Assembly: GCF_019645855.1 (NCBI RefSeq)
Contig: NZ_CP080999.1
Span: 1,426,001 to 1,490,000, forward strand
Length of the DNA: 64,000 bases
Direction: 5' to 3'
Source: Mycobacterium malmoense
GTDB lineage: Bacteria; Actinomycetota; Actinomycetes; Mycobacteriales; Mycobacteriaceae
The position numbers and the translations under genes are program-made. The notes below the pieces were generated by a model. It ran no database searches, was not told the origin of the DNA, and saw only the letters and a program-made list of their open reading frames with translations. This document shows positions 1 through 9,067 of this stretch, in pieces; positions within the stretch are counted from its first letter, which is position 1, and every line of letters starts with the position of its first letter.

Positions 1-678
1 AAGGCCGTCGGCAAGCAGCCGCGGCAGGGCGTCGTAGCCGCTGGTGATGACGTCCTGTTCGCCACCGGCGTATTCGCCCTTGTCAAATGTCTTGGCGGAC
101 AGCTGGTTTGCGTCGGCGGCGTATTCGTCCTCGATCTCGGTGGTCAGATAGAAAGCCAACTGGGCGTGGTCGGCATCGGAAAGCCCCGCGCTGGTAGCCG
201 CCGAGTCGACGGCGGCGCCGAGGCTCCCGCCGTCGACCCGGTCACGGGCCCGTTCCACGAACTCGCGCCAGGTTTTCGGGTCGTAGTTCAGCGGCTGCAG
301 CTGGGGATCGACCGCAAGCTTCGCCCACCCGTAGTAGTCGGTCGGGACGAGCTGCGCCCGCGCCCGCTGCGCCAGCTCCATCAGCGGATTGTCCGTCGCG
401 CCGTGGATCCAGGACGCGCCCATCTCGAGCGGCACGCCCCAGTCGCGGTTGGTGTATACCCTGCCGCCGATGCGATCCCGGGCTTCGATGACGCGCACCG
501 GCCGCCCCGCGTCGGCGAGGCTACGCGCGGCCGACAGGCCCGCCATCCCGGCGCCGACGACGAGCACCGACTCGGTGTCCGGTGCCGGCCGGCGACCCGA
601 CCCGCAGGCGGCCATCAGCCCGCCGCCGACCACGCTCGTCGTTGCAGCGAAGAACTCCCGACGGGACACCGGGGACAT
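1..678 (-). CDS. Flavin amine oxidase, Tat-exported lipoprotein (3' end outside window)
   Basis: The 226 residues seen start with a twin-arginine signal (SRREFF at residues 5-10), a short hydrophobic stretch and a lipobox ending in Cys25 (LMAAC). This predicts Tat export and lipid anchoring on the outer face of the membrane. A dinucleotide-binding motif (VVGAGMAGLSAAR) follows from about residue 40, then RIGGRVYT and the GASWIHG motif typical of the monoamine/polyamine oxidase family, which uses FAD to oxidise amines. The C-terminal substrate and FAD-closing region lies beyond base 1. It is divergent from the hydrolase gene at 856. It is a second amine oxidase next to AofH, which has no export signal. 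The substrate cannot be inferred. Confidence 0.85.
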   Translation of the reverse strand, partial: MSPVSRREFFAATTSVVGGGLMAACGSGRRPAPDTESVLVVGAGMAGLSAARSLADAGRPVRVIEARDRIGGRVYTNRDWGVPLEMGASWIHGATDNPLMELAQRARAQLVPTDYYGWAKLAVDPQLQPLNYDPKTWREFVERARDRVDGGSLGAAVDSAATSAGLSDADHAQLAFYLTTEIEDEYAADANQLSAKTFDKGEYAGGEQDVITSGYDALPRLLADGL

Positions 679-855
679 GGCTGTCAGGGTCTCACATCGC
701 AACCGGCGCGGCGCTTTGCGTTTAGTTATTGGACGGTCGTGCCGAAATTCCCGGCGTGTATTCGGCCGATTTGGATCCGTTCGGCGTTGACTTCGGGCTA
801 AACTCCCCACCATCCAGGGTGCGGCAATGCGGCCGCGTTCGAAGGGGGAGCGGCG

Positions 856-1812
856 ATGGGTGCTCGGCGATCGACTCGCACAACCGAGCGGCTCCCGGAC
901 GGACTACCGCCGTGCCGCACCGTAACCGTGCGCGCGGCCGACGGAACCCCGTTGCACGCCGAGGTTTTCGGGCCGGCCGACGGCTATCCGATTGTGCTGA
1001 CGCACGGCATCACCTGCGCGATCCGGGCGTGGGCGCACCAGATCGCGGACCTGGCCGCCGATTACCGGGTGATCGCGTTCGACCATCGCGGCCATGGGCG
1101 CAGCGGCGTTCCGCGCCGCGGCGGCTACAGCCTGAAACACCTTGCGTCCGACCTGGATTCGGTGTTGGAGGCGACGTTGGCGCCGCGCGAGCGCGCGGTG
1201 CTGGCCGGGCATTCGATGGGCGGCATCACCATCGCCGCCTGGTCGGCGCACTACCGGCACAAGGTGCGGCGGCGCGCCGATGCCGTCGCGCTGATCAACA
1301 CCACCACCGGGGATTTGGTGCGGGAGGTGAAACTGCTGTCGGTGCCGCGCGAGTTCTCGCCGGCGCGAGTCCTGGCCGCGCGTGCCCTGATCAACGCGTT
1401 CGGCGGGTTTCCCCTACCGCCCGCGGCCGGGATCCCGAGCCGTTACCTGGTCGCGATGCTGGCGGTCGGACGCGACGCCGACCCGAGCGCCGCGCGAGTC
1501 GTCAACGAGTTGTTCGCCAAGACAGCGCCCGCCGGACGCGGGGGCTGTGCGAAGATGCTCGTCGACGCGTTGGGATCGCGGCATCTGGACCTGGACGGAT
1601 TGACGGTGCCCACCCTGGTCATCGGCAGCGAACGCGATCGGCTGACGCCGATCAGCCAGTCCCGCAGGATCGCCCGCACCGCGCCCAACATCGTCGGCCT
1701 GGTCGAGCTGCCCGGCGGCCACTGCTCGATGCTGGAGCAGCCCGGTGAGGTGAGCCGGCACCTGCGGGCACTCGCGGAATCGGTGACCCACGACGTCCGG
1801 ATCAGCTCATAG
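856..1812 (+). CDS. hpx: Alpha/beta hydrolase, Hpx-like (Rv3171c type)
   Basis: This 318-residue protein has the alpha/beta-hydrolase layout: an oxyanion-hole HG at residues 50-51, FDHRGHGRS at about 75-83, nucleophile elbow GHSMGG with Ser120, a late acidic residue in GSERDRLTP and a catalytic His in GGHCSML. M. tuberculosis Hpx (Rv3171c) sits at the same place beside aofH and is annotated as a non-haem haloperoxidase, but family members are mostly esterases or other hydrolases, so the reaction is unproven. A purine-rich ribosome site (GGGGGAG) precedes the ATG. The gene is convergent with aofH and overlaps its 3' end by 6 nt. No signal peptide or membrane segment is seen. Confidence 0.85.
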   Translation: MGARRSTRTTERLPDGLPPCRTVTVRAADGTPLHAEVFGPADGYPIVLTHGITCAIRAWAHQIADLAADYRVIAFDHRGHGRSGVPRRGGYSLKHLASDLDSVLEATLAPRERAVLAGHSMGGITIAAWSAHYRHKVRRRADAVALINTTTGDLVREVKLLSVPREFSPARVLAARALINAFGGFPLPPAAGIPSRYLVAMLAVGRDADPSAARVVNELFAKTAPAGRGGCAKMLVDALGSRHLDLDGLTVPTLVIGSERDRLTPISQSRRIARTAPNIVGLVELPGGHCSMLEQPGEVSRHLRALAESVTHDVRISS

Positions 1813-3153
1813 CAACGCCGTGATCTCGGCGGCCGCCCGCTGGCCCGACCTGACGGCGCCGTCGAGAAACCCGGTCCATTCGTCCGCGGTCTCGGTGCCG
1901 GCCCAGTGGATCGGCCCGACCGGTTCGCGCAACCACTGTCCGAACCGCGTCCATGACCCCGGCGGTACCGCGGCCGTCGGACCACCCGGCGCGAAATCCT
2001 CTGCGCCCCAACGGTAGTCGACATAGTCGAGGGGTTTGAGCGCCGCGTCGCCGAACAGCCTCGCGAGGCAGCGCAGCGCGTCGCGGCGGCGCTGCTCGGC
2101 GGGTAGCGAGTCGAACGCGCGGGCGTCGACGAAGCCCATCAGGATGCCCGGCCCGTCGGCGTGCGGACTGACGTCGAAGGTGATGAACACCGGGCCCTTG
2201 TCCGACAGCGCCTGGCCGGAGAATCCATCGGCCCGCCAGAACGGCGTCTCATAGGCCGCGTAGGCCTTGCTGAGCCGGCCCTGCGGCCAGTGCTGGGCGA
2301 GCTGTGCGTACTCGGCGGGCAGTGGGGGAGCGAACTCGATCGCCGCGCGATGGGCCGGCGGGATCGCGACGATGACGAACCCGGCCTCGGCCGCGCCGGC
2401 GTCGCTGGTGACCGTCACGCCCGCGCCGTGCCGGTCGATGCGGCGGACCGGTGCGTTGAGCACGACGCGCGAGCCCAGTTCGGCGGCCGCCGCCTCGGCG
2501 ATCTGCTGGGTGCCGCCGCGGAAACGGTCCTGCTGGGCACCGTTTTCGACGTCGAGCAGCCGGTCCAGCCCGCCGGCGGCGTGCGTGTAGCGGGCGGCGT
2601 GCAGCATCGACACGTCGTCGGGTTCGCACCCCCAGGTCACCCGGGCCACGATGGCCAGCAGATCGCGCGACGAGGCGGTGGCGCGCACCGAGCGCAACCA
2701 CTTGCCGAGCGACATGCCGTCCAGCTCGCGGGCGCGGCGAGCGTCCCAGGGGGCCGCCACCGGAATGCCGCGGGCGATCCTTTCGAATTGCCAACGCAGC
2801 CGGCCGATGTCGAGCAGTCCGGTCAGCGAAAGCTTGGGGATGGTGCCGCGGTAGGGACGCACCCAGCCGCGCCAGTGGATCACGTTCTTACCGTCGTTGT
2901 GGGTCGGAATGGTCGGGACCGCAAGCTCGGCCGCCAGCGCGAGGACGGCGTCTTGGGTCGGGCCGACGAAGGTGCCGCCCAGATCGGCGGGCAACCCCGC
3001 AACACTGCCGGTGAACGAGCGGCCGCCGACCCGGTCACGGCCCTCGAAGACCAGCACGTCATGGCCCTGTCGCGTCAGCTCCCGCGCCGCGGAAAGCCCG
3101 GCAAAGCCGGCACCGACCACGACAACGTCGACAACCCGCGGCGGCTTTGGCAC
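1807..3153 (-). CDS. aofH: Flavin-containing monoamine oxidase AofH
   Basis: At 448 residues it is the same length as M. tuberculosis AofH (Rv3170). The N-terminal FAD-binding motif is VVGAGFAGLSAAREL, followed by FEGRDRVGGRSFT. The C-terminal FAD-contact block reads HWAGTETADEWTGFLDG (about residues 415-432). The family oxidises primary amines to aldehydes with release of ammonia and hydrogen peroxide. It has no export signal, so it is expected in the cytoplasm, unlike the related gene at the left edge. Its position between hpx and the luciferase-like gene at 3251 partly follows the M. tuberculosis order; the two luciferase-like genes are extra here. Confidence 0.9.
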   Translation of the reverse strand: MPKPPRVVDVVVVGAGFAGLSAARELTRQGHDVLVFEGRDRVGGRSFTGSVAGLPADLGGTFVGPTQDAVLALAAELAVPTIPTHNDGKNVIHWRGWVRPYRGTIPKLSLTGLLDIGRLRWQFERIARGIPVAAPWDARRARELDGMSLGKWLRSVRATASSRDLLAIVARVTWGCEPDDVSMLHAARYTHAAGGLDRLLDVENGAQQDRFRGGTQQIAEAAAAELGSRVVLNAPVRRIDRHGAGVTVTSDAGAAEAGFVIVAIPPAHRAAIEFAPPLPAEYAQLAQHWPQGRLSKAYAAYETPFWRADGFSGQALSDKGPVFITFDVSPHADGPGILMGFVDARAFDSLPAEQRRRDALRCLARLFGDAALKPLDYVDYRWGAEDFAPGGPTAAVPPGSWTRFGQWLREPVGPIHWAGTETADEWTGFLDGAVRSGQRAAAEITALL

Positions 3154-3250
3154 GTCCCCTAGTCAACCGCATTTTGACGGATTCGTAGGATAAATTTCGA
3201 TCGCCCGCCTTTCCAGGGCGGTTGCACGCCCGGAACGGTTAAGCAGGTAC

Positions 3251-4258
3251 ATGAGAGTCTTCACCGCGTTGTACGGGCCCACCGACGCCGTCGAGCGTGC
3301 GCGGGCGCTGCGCGACGCCGGGGCCAGCGGTGTTGCCACCTTCGAGGGTCAGCACGACGTGTTCGCCCCGCTGACGCTGGCCGCCACCGTGGGCGACCTG
3401 GACCTGATGACCAACGTGGCCATCGCGTTTCCGCGCAATCCGATCCACCTGGCGCACCAGGCTAACGATCACCAGCTGCTCAGCGGCGGGCGCTTCTTCC
3501 TCGGCCTCGGCACCCAGATTCGCCCGCAGATCGAGAAGCGGTTCGGGGCGCAGTTCGACCACCCGGTGGCCCGCATGACCGAGCTGATCGCCGCGCTGCG
3601 CGCGATCTTCGAAGCCTGGAACTCCGGTGGCCGCTTGAACTTTCGGGGCGACTACTATCGGCACACGCTGATGACTCCGGCCTTCAACCCGGGCCCGAAC
3701 CCCTATGGCCCGCCGCCGATCTATGTCGGCGCCCTCGGGCCGAGGCTGACCCGCGCCGCCGCCGAGCACGCCGACGGCCTGCTGGTGATGCCGTTCGGCT
3801 CCACAAGGTTCCTGCGCGATGCCACGATGCCCGCGGTGCGCGACGGGCTGCAGGCCAGCGGCCGGCGGCCCGACGAGTTCGCCGTCATTCCCGAGATCAT
3901 CGTGTCGGCGGGCGACACCGACGCCGACCGGGAACGGGCCGACGCGGGCACCCGTCAGCTGCTGGCGTTCTACGGGTCGACCCCGGCGTACCGGCCGGTG
4001 CTGGCCGCCCACGGCTGGGAGGACCTGCAGCCCGAACTCAACACGATGTCCAAACAGGGCCGCTGGCAGGAGATGGGCGGGCTCATCGACGACGAGATGA
4101 TGCACACCATGGCCGCCTGCGGCACACCCGCGGAGGTCGCCGCCCACATCCGCGATCGCGTCGACGGCGTCTCGGACACCGTGTGCCTGTATCAGCCGGC
4201 GCCCATCGGGCCCGAGATCCTGGCCGCGATCATCGACGAGCTGAACCGCGAAGGGTAG
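3251..4258 (+). CDS. Luciferase-like F420-dependent oxidoreductase (TIGR03617-like)
   Basis: This 335-residue luciferase-like (LLM) fold protein resembles the mycobacterial F420-dependent class typified by MSMEG_2256. The beta-barrel signature GRFFLGLGTQIRPQIEKRFG is at about residues 79-98, with VGALGPRLTRAAAEHADGLL at about 159-178 forming the later cofactor-binding strand. The family uses F420H2 or FMNH2 to reduce or oxygenate small carbonyl compounds or ring substrates, but the substrate here is unknown. It starts at ATG 3251 in a 97-nt gap after divergent aofH. An MFS carrier follows in the same direction 69 nt downstream, suggesting uptake and oxidation of a shared compound. Confidence 0.82.
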   Translation: MRVFTALYGPTDAVERARALRDAGASGVATFEGQHDVFAPLTLAATVGDLDLMTNVAIAFPRNPIHLAHQANDHQLLSGGRFFLGLGTQIRPQIEKRFGAQFDHPVARMTELIAALRAIFEAWNSGGRLNFRGDYYRHTLMTPAFNPGPNPYGPPPIYVGALGPRLTRAAAEHADGLLVMPFGSTRFLRDATMPAVRDGLQASGRRPDEFAVIPEIIVSAGDTDADRERADAGTRQLLAFYGSTPAYRPVLAAHGWEDLQPELNTMSKQGRWQEMGGLIDDEMMHTMAACGTPAEVAAHIRDRVDGVSDTVCLYQPAPIGPEILAAIIDELNREG

Positions 4259-4327
4259 CGCGCACGTTCGCATCACGGCGATGGCAAACATTCGCCGACG
4301 TCGACGCGTTGGCTAGCCTGCCACCAC

Positions 4328-5392
4328 GTGATCATCACGGATCCTCCCTCGACGGCCGACCGGAAACCCCGTCTGCGGACGGTAGCGGTCGGCAGCATGA
4401 TCGGCACCACCATCGAGTGGTACGACTTCTACCTTTACGCGACGGCGTCGGCGCTCGTGTTCAAACCGCTTTTCTTTCCCAACGTTTCCGCGACGGGCGG
4501 AACCTTGGCCTCGTTTGCCACCTACGCCGCCGGGTTCGGCGCGCGGCCGATCGGTGCCATCGTGTCGGGTCACTTCGGGGATCGGCTGGGGCGTAAGGCC
4601 GTTCTGGTGGCCGCGTTGCTGTCGATGGGTCTCGTCACGACCGCGATCGGAGTGCTGCCGACCTATGCCGAGGCGGGTCTGCTCGCGCCGACGCTGTTGG
4701 CGGTTCTACGTGTGTTACAGGGGCTTGCCGTGGGCGCCGAATGGGGAGGCGCCGCCGTGTTGTCCGTGGAGCATGCGCCGGCCGGCCACCGAGGACTGTT
4801 CGGCAGCTTCACCCAGCTGGGCTCCCCGGCCGGTATGTTGCTGGCGACGTCCGTCTTCTACCTGACCCGAAAGTTCACCGGCGCTGCCGCCTTCCTTGCG
4901 TTCGGATGGCGAATACCCTTCCTGCTCAGCATTTTTCTGGTAGCCCTTGGGGTGTTTGTCCGACTCAGGTTGGGCGATGCCGAGGTCTTCGAACGCGTTA
5001 AGCAACTCGATAAGCTCAGCCGCCTGCCGGTGGTAGAGGTGCTGCGCACCGATCCGCGTAATGTCTTGATCACCACGGGGTTACGGCTATCACAGATTGC
5101 GCTGTTCGTCCTGCTGACCACGTATTCGCTTACTTACCTTCAGGATTCATTCGGCAAGGGCAACGGGATCGGTTTGATCGCGGTGCTGATATCGTCGGCT
5201 CTCGGATTCGCCAGCACGCCGGGATGGGCGGTGCTGTCGGATCGGATCGGCCGGCGGCCACCGTATCTGTTCGGCGCACTTGCCGGCGTCGTGGCCCTGG
5301 CATTGTTCTTCGTGGCGGCGGGAAGCGGGTCGGCGATCACGGTCGCGGCCGCCTATGCGGCGCGGGAGACCTGCGGGGACACAATCGGGTGA
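4328..5392 (+). CDS. MHS-type MFS transporter, C-terminally truncated
   Basis: The N-terminus is typical of the metabolite:H+ symporter branch of the major facilitator superfamily: TIEWYDFYLYATASALVF in TM1, GDRLGRKAVL in the TM2-3 loop, LQGLAVGAEWGGA in TM4, and the second-half loop motif SDRIGRRPPYLFG. Family members usually have about 430-450 residues and 12 helices. This one stops after 354 residues, just past TM9-10, with a nonconserved tail (ARETCGDTIG), so the last two helices are missing. It starts at GTG 4328. A monooxygenase gene follows only 15 nt after the stop, so a deletion probably joined the carrier gene to its neighbour. It may be non-functional. Confidence 0.75.
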   Translation: MIITDPPSTADRKPRLRTVAVGSMIGTTIEWYDFYLYATASALVFKPLFFPNVSATGGTLASFATYAAGFGARPIGAIVSGHFGDRLGRKAVLVAALLSMGLVTTAIGVLPTYAEAGLLAPTLLAVLRVLQGLAVGAEWGGAAVLSVEHAPAGHRGLFGSFTQLGSPAGMLLATSVFYLTRKFTGAAAFLAFGWRIPFLLSIFLVALGVFVRLRLGDAEVFERVKQLDKLSRLPVVEVLRTDPRNVLITTGLRLSQIALFVLLTTYSLTYLQDSFGKGNGIGLIAVLISSALGFASTPGWAVLSDRIGRRPPYLFGALAGVVALALFFVAAGSGSAITVAAAYAARETCGDTIG

Positions 5393-5407
5393 CTGCGGGG
5401 TGAGTTC

Positions 5408-6778
5408 ATGAGCAGGATCTTTCTCAACGCCTTCGACATGGCCTGCGTCGGGCACCAGTCGGCGGGGCTGTGGCGCCATCCCGACGACCAAGGCTACCGG
5501 TACCGGGAACTCGGCTACTGGACCGAACTGGCCCGCATTCTGGAAGCCGGCGGGTTTGATGCGCTGTTCCTCGCCGACGTGCTCGGCGTCTACGACGTGT
5601 ACGGGGCCTCACGGGACGCGGCGGTCCTCGATGCCGCGCAGTTCCCGGTCAACGACCCGACCGCGGCCGTTTCGGCGATGGCCGCCGTGACCGAGACCCT
5701 GGGGTTCGGGATCACGCTGTCGCTGACCTACGAGCAGCCCTACGCGCTGGCGCGCAGGTTGTCCACGCTGGATCACCTCACCGACGGCCGCGTGGCGTGG
5801 AACATCGTCACCTCCTATTTGGACAGTGCCGCACGCAATCTCGGCCTGGACGCGCAGATTCCGCACGACCAGCGCTACGAGATCGCCGACGAGTATCTCG
5901 AGGTTTGTTACAAGCTGTGGGAAGCGTCGTGGGAATCCGACGCCGTGGTGCGCGACCGCGAAAGGGGAGTGTTCACCGACCCGGCGAAGGTGCACGACAT
6001 CGAGCACAAGGGCCGCTATTTCTCCGTCCCCGGTCCGTTTTTGTGCGAGCCGTCGCCGCAACGCACCCCCGTGCTGTTCCAGGCCGGCGCCTCGTCGCGG
6101 GGCGTCAGGTTCGCCGCGGCCCACGCCGAGGCGGTGTTCGTCTCCGGCCCGACGCCGCAGGTCGTGGGTGGTCCCGTGCGGGCACTGCGAACGGCCGCCG
6201 CCGAGCTGGGCCGCGATCCCCGTTCCATCAAGGTATTCACCATGGTCACCCCGGTGGTCGCCGAAACCCACGAGCGGGCCGTCGCCAAGCTGGACGAATA
6301 CCGCCGGTCCGTCAGTCCCGCCGGCGCGTTGGCGCTGTTCGGCGGCTGGACCGGGATCGACCTGGCGGAACTCGACCCCGACGAGCCGTTGCGGTACGTC
6401 GAGACCGACGCGAACCGGTCGGCGCTGGCCTCCTTCACCACCGCCGCTCCCGAGCGCACCTGGACGGTGCGGGAACTGGCCGAGGAGATAGGCATCGGCG
6501 GCCGCGGCCCGGTCGTGACCGGTTCGCCGACCGAGGTCGCCGACGAACTCGAGCGGTGGGTAGCCGAAGCCGATGTCGACGGGTTCAATCTGGCCTACGT
6601 CACGACTCCGGGCACCTTCGTCGACTTTGCGAAGTTCGTGGTGCCGGAGCTGCGGCGCCGCGGGCGGGTCCCGGGGCACGTGCCGCGTTCCACCCTGCGC
6701 GAACGGCTCGGGGGCACCGGACCGCTGTTGGCTGACGACCACCCCGGCGCCGGATACCGATTACGGCGCCACCGTTAA
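5408..6778 (+). CDS. NtaA/SnaA/DszA-family FMN-dependent monooxygenase
   Basis: This 456-residue protein belongs to the two-component, FMNH2-dependent luciferase-like monooxygenases (nitrilotriacetate NtaA, pristinamycin SnaA, dibenzothiophene-sulfone DszA). Recognisable blocks are DALFLADVLGVYDVYG (residues about 51-66), LTDGRVAWNIVTSYLDSAARNLGL (about 120-143), YEIADEYLEVCYKLWEASW, and FQAGASSRGVRFAAAHAEAVF (about 222-242). These enzymes hydroxylate or desulfurise substrates using reduced flavin from a separate reductase, and none is visible nearby. The gene follows a truncated MFS carrier by 15 nt and overlaps the 3' end of the convergent Rv3169-like gene by 18 nt. It is not part of the M. 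tuberculosis gene order here, so it is an insertion relative to that genome. Confidence 0.88.
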   Translation: MSRIFLNAFDMACVGHQSAGLWRHPDDQGYRYRELGYWTELARILEAGGFDALFLADVLGVYDVYGASRDAAVLDAAQFPVNDPTAAVSAMAAVTETLGFGITLSLTYEQPYALARRLSTLDHLTDGRVAWNIVTSYLDSAARNLGLDAQIPHDQRYEIADEYLEVCYKLWEASWESDAVVRDRERGVFTDPAKVHDIEHKGRYFSVPGPFLCEPSPQRTPVLFQAGASSRGVRFAAAHAEAVFVSGPTPQVVGGPVRALRTAAAELGRDPRSIKVFTMVTPVVAETHERAVAKLDEYRRSVSPAGALALFGGWTGIDLAELDPDEPLRYVETDANRSALASFTTAAPERTWTVRELAEEIGIGGRGPVVTGSPTEVADELERWVAEADVDGFNLAYVTTPGTFVDFAKFVVPELRRRGRVPGHVPRSTLRERLGGTGPLLADDHPGAGYRLRRHR

Positions 6779-7885
6779 CCAGTCTTTGAAACCGGTCGGG
6801 TCGTGGCGGCCCAGCGCGCCGTGCTCGTAAAGACCCCAACCCTCCACCGGTTCGGAGTCGCCGTCGCGGCACAGCGCGCGGCCCACATGGTCGATCACGC
6901 CGAAGCCTGACCGCGCGACGATCGCCGGGTCGGTCATGTCGTAGGTCAGCCGTTCGACGAACTTTTCGCCCTTCCACATGCCGTGCAGCCAGTCCGAGTC
7001 GCCGCCGTAGCCGCCGCCGACGTGGATGGGGACCGGAAGCTTGGACTCCACGTCGAAGTGCACCGGAGTGCCGTCGGGGGTGGTCGCGTCGATCGTGGCG
7101 CCGGTCGGGATGCGGGTGCCGGAACGGTAGTGGATTTTGACCCGTGGCCAGCCCAACTGCTCGACGCGGCCGTCGCGCCACACCCGGGTGCAGTCGTTGA
7201 GTGAGCGGAACCCGTTGGGCTCCTCCTGGATGATCAGCACGATGGCGAAGTCGTCGAAAGCCATTGGCACGTAAAGCCACCACATGCCCTCGAATGGCGG
7301 GTCGGCGGGCCGGCCCGCGGGCTCGGGCTCACCGATCGGCCGGATGCCCCAGGACCGGTCGCGGCTGCCGAGCCAGGTCGCGGGGTCGACGGCGATCTCC
7401 TCGCCGTCGACGGCGATGCGGCCGCTCCAGCTGCCGAGCTGGGCGAACCGCTGGGCATCGAGCGTCACCCGGTTGCCGGACCGCAGGACGTGCGGCTGTT
7501 CCTGGACGACGTCGAACAGGCCTTCCCAGGTGAGATCGGCTGCGATGCCTTCGGTTTCGTCGAGGATCAGGCGCAGTTTGCGCAGCGGCTCGATCACCTC
7601 GATGCGGTAGCCGTTGACGTTCTGGTTGAGCCGGTCCTGGTCGATGGCGTCGGACAGGTGCACCGCTGTCTGGGTGTCCCCGCGGCGGATGAGCACGAAC
7701 GCGTCCTTCACGCCCAGGTTCGGGTAGTAGCCGATGCCGCTGATCACAAAGATGTTTCCGGTGCGGTCGTGGGCGTTGAAGTAGGAGCGGTCGTAGAAGT
7801 TGCGGTCCGAGGAGCCCGGCCACGCGATCGGCTGCGGAAGCTGATGTACCGGGAACTCGTCGAGCGGGCCTAGCGCTTGCGGCAT
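6761..7885 (-). CDS. Conserved protein of unknown function (Rv3169 type)
   Basis: At 374 residues it is the same length as M. tuberculosis Rv3169 and sits in the same place. No catalytic motif or membrane segment is recognised. Beta-rich stretches such as DRSYFNAHDRTGNIFVISGIGYYPNLGVKDAF and the W-rich middle (ATWLGSRDRSWGIRPIGE) recall two-domain lipocalin-like folds, but this is only an impression. Its ATG overlaps the stop codon of the upstream Rv3168-like gene by 1 nt (TAATG), so the two are translationally coupled and very probably act in the same process under the divergent TetR regulator. Confidence 0.82.
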   Translation of the reverse strand: MPQALGPLDEFPVHQLPQPIAWPGSSDRNFYDRSYFNAHDRTGNIFVISGIGYYPNLGVKDAFVLIRRGDTQTAVHLSDAIDQDRLNQNVNGYRIEVIEPLRKLRLILDETEGIAADLTWEGLFDVVQEQPHVLRSGNRVTLDAQRFAQLGSWSGRIAVDGEEIAVDPATWLGSRDRSWGIRPIGEPEPAGRPADPPFEGMWWLYVPMAFDDFAIVLIIQEEPNGFRSLNDCTRVWRDGRVEQLGWPRVKIHYRSGTRIPTGATIDATTPDGTPVHFDVESKLPVPIHVGGGYGGDSDWLHGMWKGEKFVERLTYDMTDPAIVARSGFGVIDHVGRALCRDGDSEPVEGWGLYEHGALGRHDPTGFKDWLTVAP

Positions 7886-9030
7886 TACTGATCCTCTCCG
7901 ATAAGACGTTTCATCAATCCGGCGTGGTAGAACAGCGACTCGACATCATCGGGTTTGTCGACCTCGCCGAAGTGCACCCGCCGCGCGCCGGTACGCATGA
8001 ACACGCAAGCCCACATCACCCCGGAGTAGGCGTAAAACCACCGCAGGTCGCCCACTTCCACGCCGGTGAGTCGCCGGTAGGTGGCGCGGACGTCCTCTTC
8101 ACGCATCACCTCCGGCAGGCCCGGCAGCGTCGCCAAACCGGCCAGTTCCTGAAAAACCATGTGCGCGTAGATCATCCACGCCACGTCCAGCTCGCGCGGC
8201 CCCAGCGTCACCATCTCCCAGTCCAGCACCGCCACCGGCCGAAAGTCGCGGTACAACACGTTGCCCACCCGGGCGTCGCCCCAGAGCAGCACGGGCTCGC
8301 GCGCGGCCGCCTCGGCCGGCCAGTTGTCTTCCAGCCAGTCGAAGGTCCGTTCCAGCAAGGGCGATCGGCCGATGTCGGGCACCGCGAAGTCGTACCAGGA
8401 TCGCACCCAGTTGAAATGCCTGCGCAGCGCCGTGTCGCCCTCCCGTTGCCCGGAAAGGAAGGGGAATGTCTTCTCCGCGTTGGGGATTGAATGCAGGGCG
8501 GCCAGCAGGCCGACGGTGGTGTCCTGCAGTTCGCGCTGACGCTCGGCGGGCGCGTCGGCGAACCAGTTGCCGCCGAAGGTGTAGGGCATGACGTCGGGCG
8601 GCACCACGCCGTCGACGTAGTCCATCACGAAGAAGGGCGTGCCCAGGACGTCGCCGGTGGTCTCGAGCCAGCGCACGCGCGGGACGGGGACCTCGGTGAG
8701 TTCGCCGACCTTTCGTATCACCTCGAATTGGTGGTCGAGTCGATACGTCGGGAAGACCTGCACGTCCTCGGCGGTGGGTGCCACCCGCGCCACCAGCTTT
8801 TGCTCGATCGGCCGCCCGTCCTGCCGCCAGCGGGCGGTCAGGATGATGGTCTCCGACGACATGCCCGTCGAGTCCACGCCGCTTTCCACGGTCACCTCGG
8901 GCTCTGGATTCTCGGCCCCGCCGGGTAACACGGTCGACAGCCATTTCGACATCACCGCCGGCAGGGTGGTGACGTCACGGCTCGAGCGCTGCAGTCGGTC
9001 GATCTCTCCGATTACCGGTTCATTGGCCAC
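7885..9030 (-). CDS. Aminoglycoside phosphotransferase-like protein (Rv3168 type)
   Basis: This 381-residue protein has the APH / choline-kinase fold. The Brenner-type catalytic loop is LLWGDARVGNVLY, with the metal-binding Asp in VAVLDWEMVTLGPRELDVAWM (about residues 276-310). An N-lobe QKLVARVAP supplies the ATP-binding lysine. M. tuberculosis Rv3168 is a structurally characterised family member without proven antibiotic resistance, and the true substrate is unknown. I placed the start at GTG 9030 because GGAGG lies 5 nt upstream. An ATG 12 nt further up overlaps that Shine-Dalgarno sequence, so it is unlikely to be the start. It is the first gene of an operon with the Rv3169-like gene, divergent from the TetR gene across a 57-nt gap. 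Confidence 0.87.
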   Translation of the reverse strand: MANEPVIGEIDRLQRSSRDVTTLPAVMSKWLSTVLPGGAENPEPEVTVESGVDSTGMSSETIILTARWRQDGRPIEQKLVARVAPTAEDVQVFPTYRLDHQFEVIRKVGELTEVPVPRVRWLETTGDVLGTPFFVMDYVDGVVPPDVMPYTFGGNWFADAPAERQRELQDTTVGLLAALHSIPNAEKTFPFLSGQREGDTALRRHFNWVRSWYDFAVPDIGRSPLLERTFDWLEDNWPAEAAAREPVLLWGDARVGNVLYRDFRPVAVLDWEMVTLGPRELDVAWMIYAHMVFQELAGLATLPGLPEVMREEDVRATYRRLTGVEVGDLRWFYAYSGVMWACVFMRTGARRVHFGEVDKPDDVESLFYHAGLMKRLIGEDQ

Positions 9031-9067
9031 AGTTGCCTCCATTCGCCGAGACTTCCTCGCGGCAATT

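Noticed and set aside
7885..9030. Aminoglycoside resistance role for the Rv3168-like phosphotransferase
   Set aside because: The fold is present, but the genus-wide relatives lack shown resistance activity, and coupling to an Rv3169-like gene points to another substrate.
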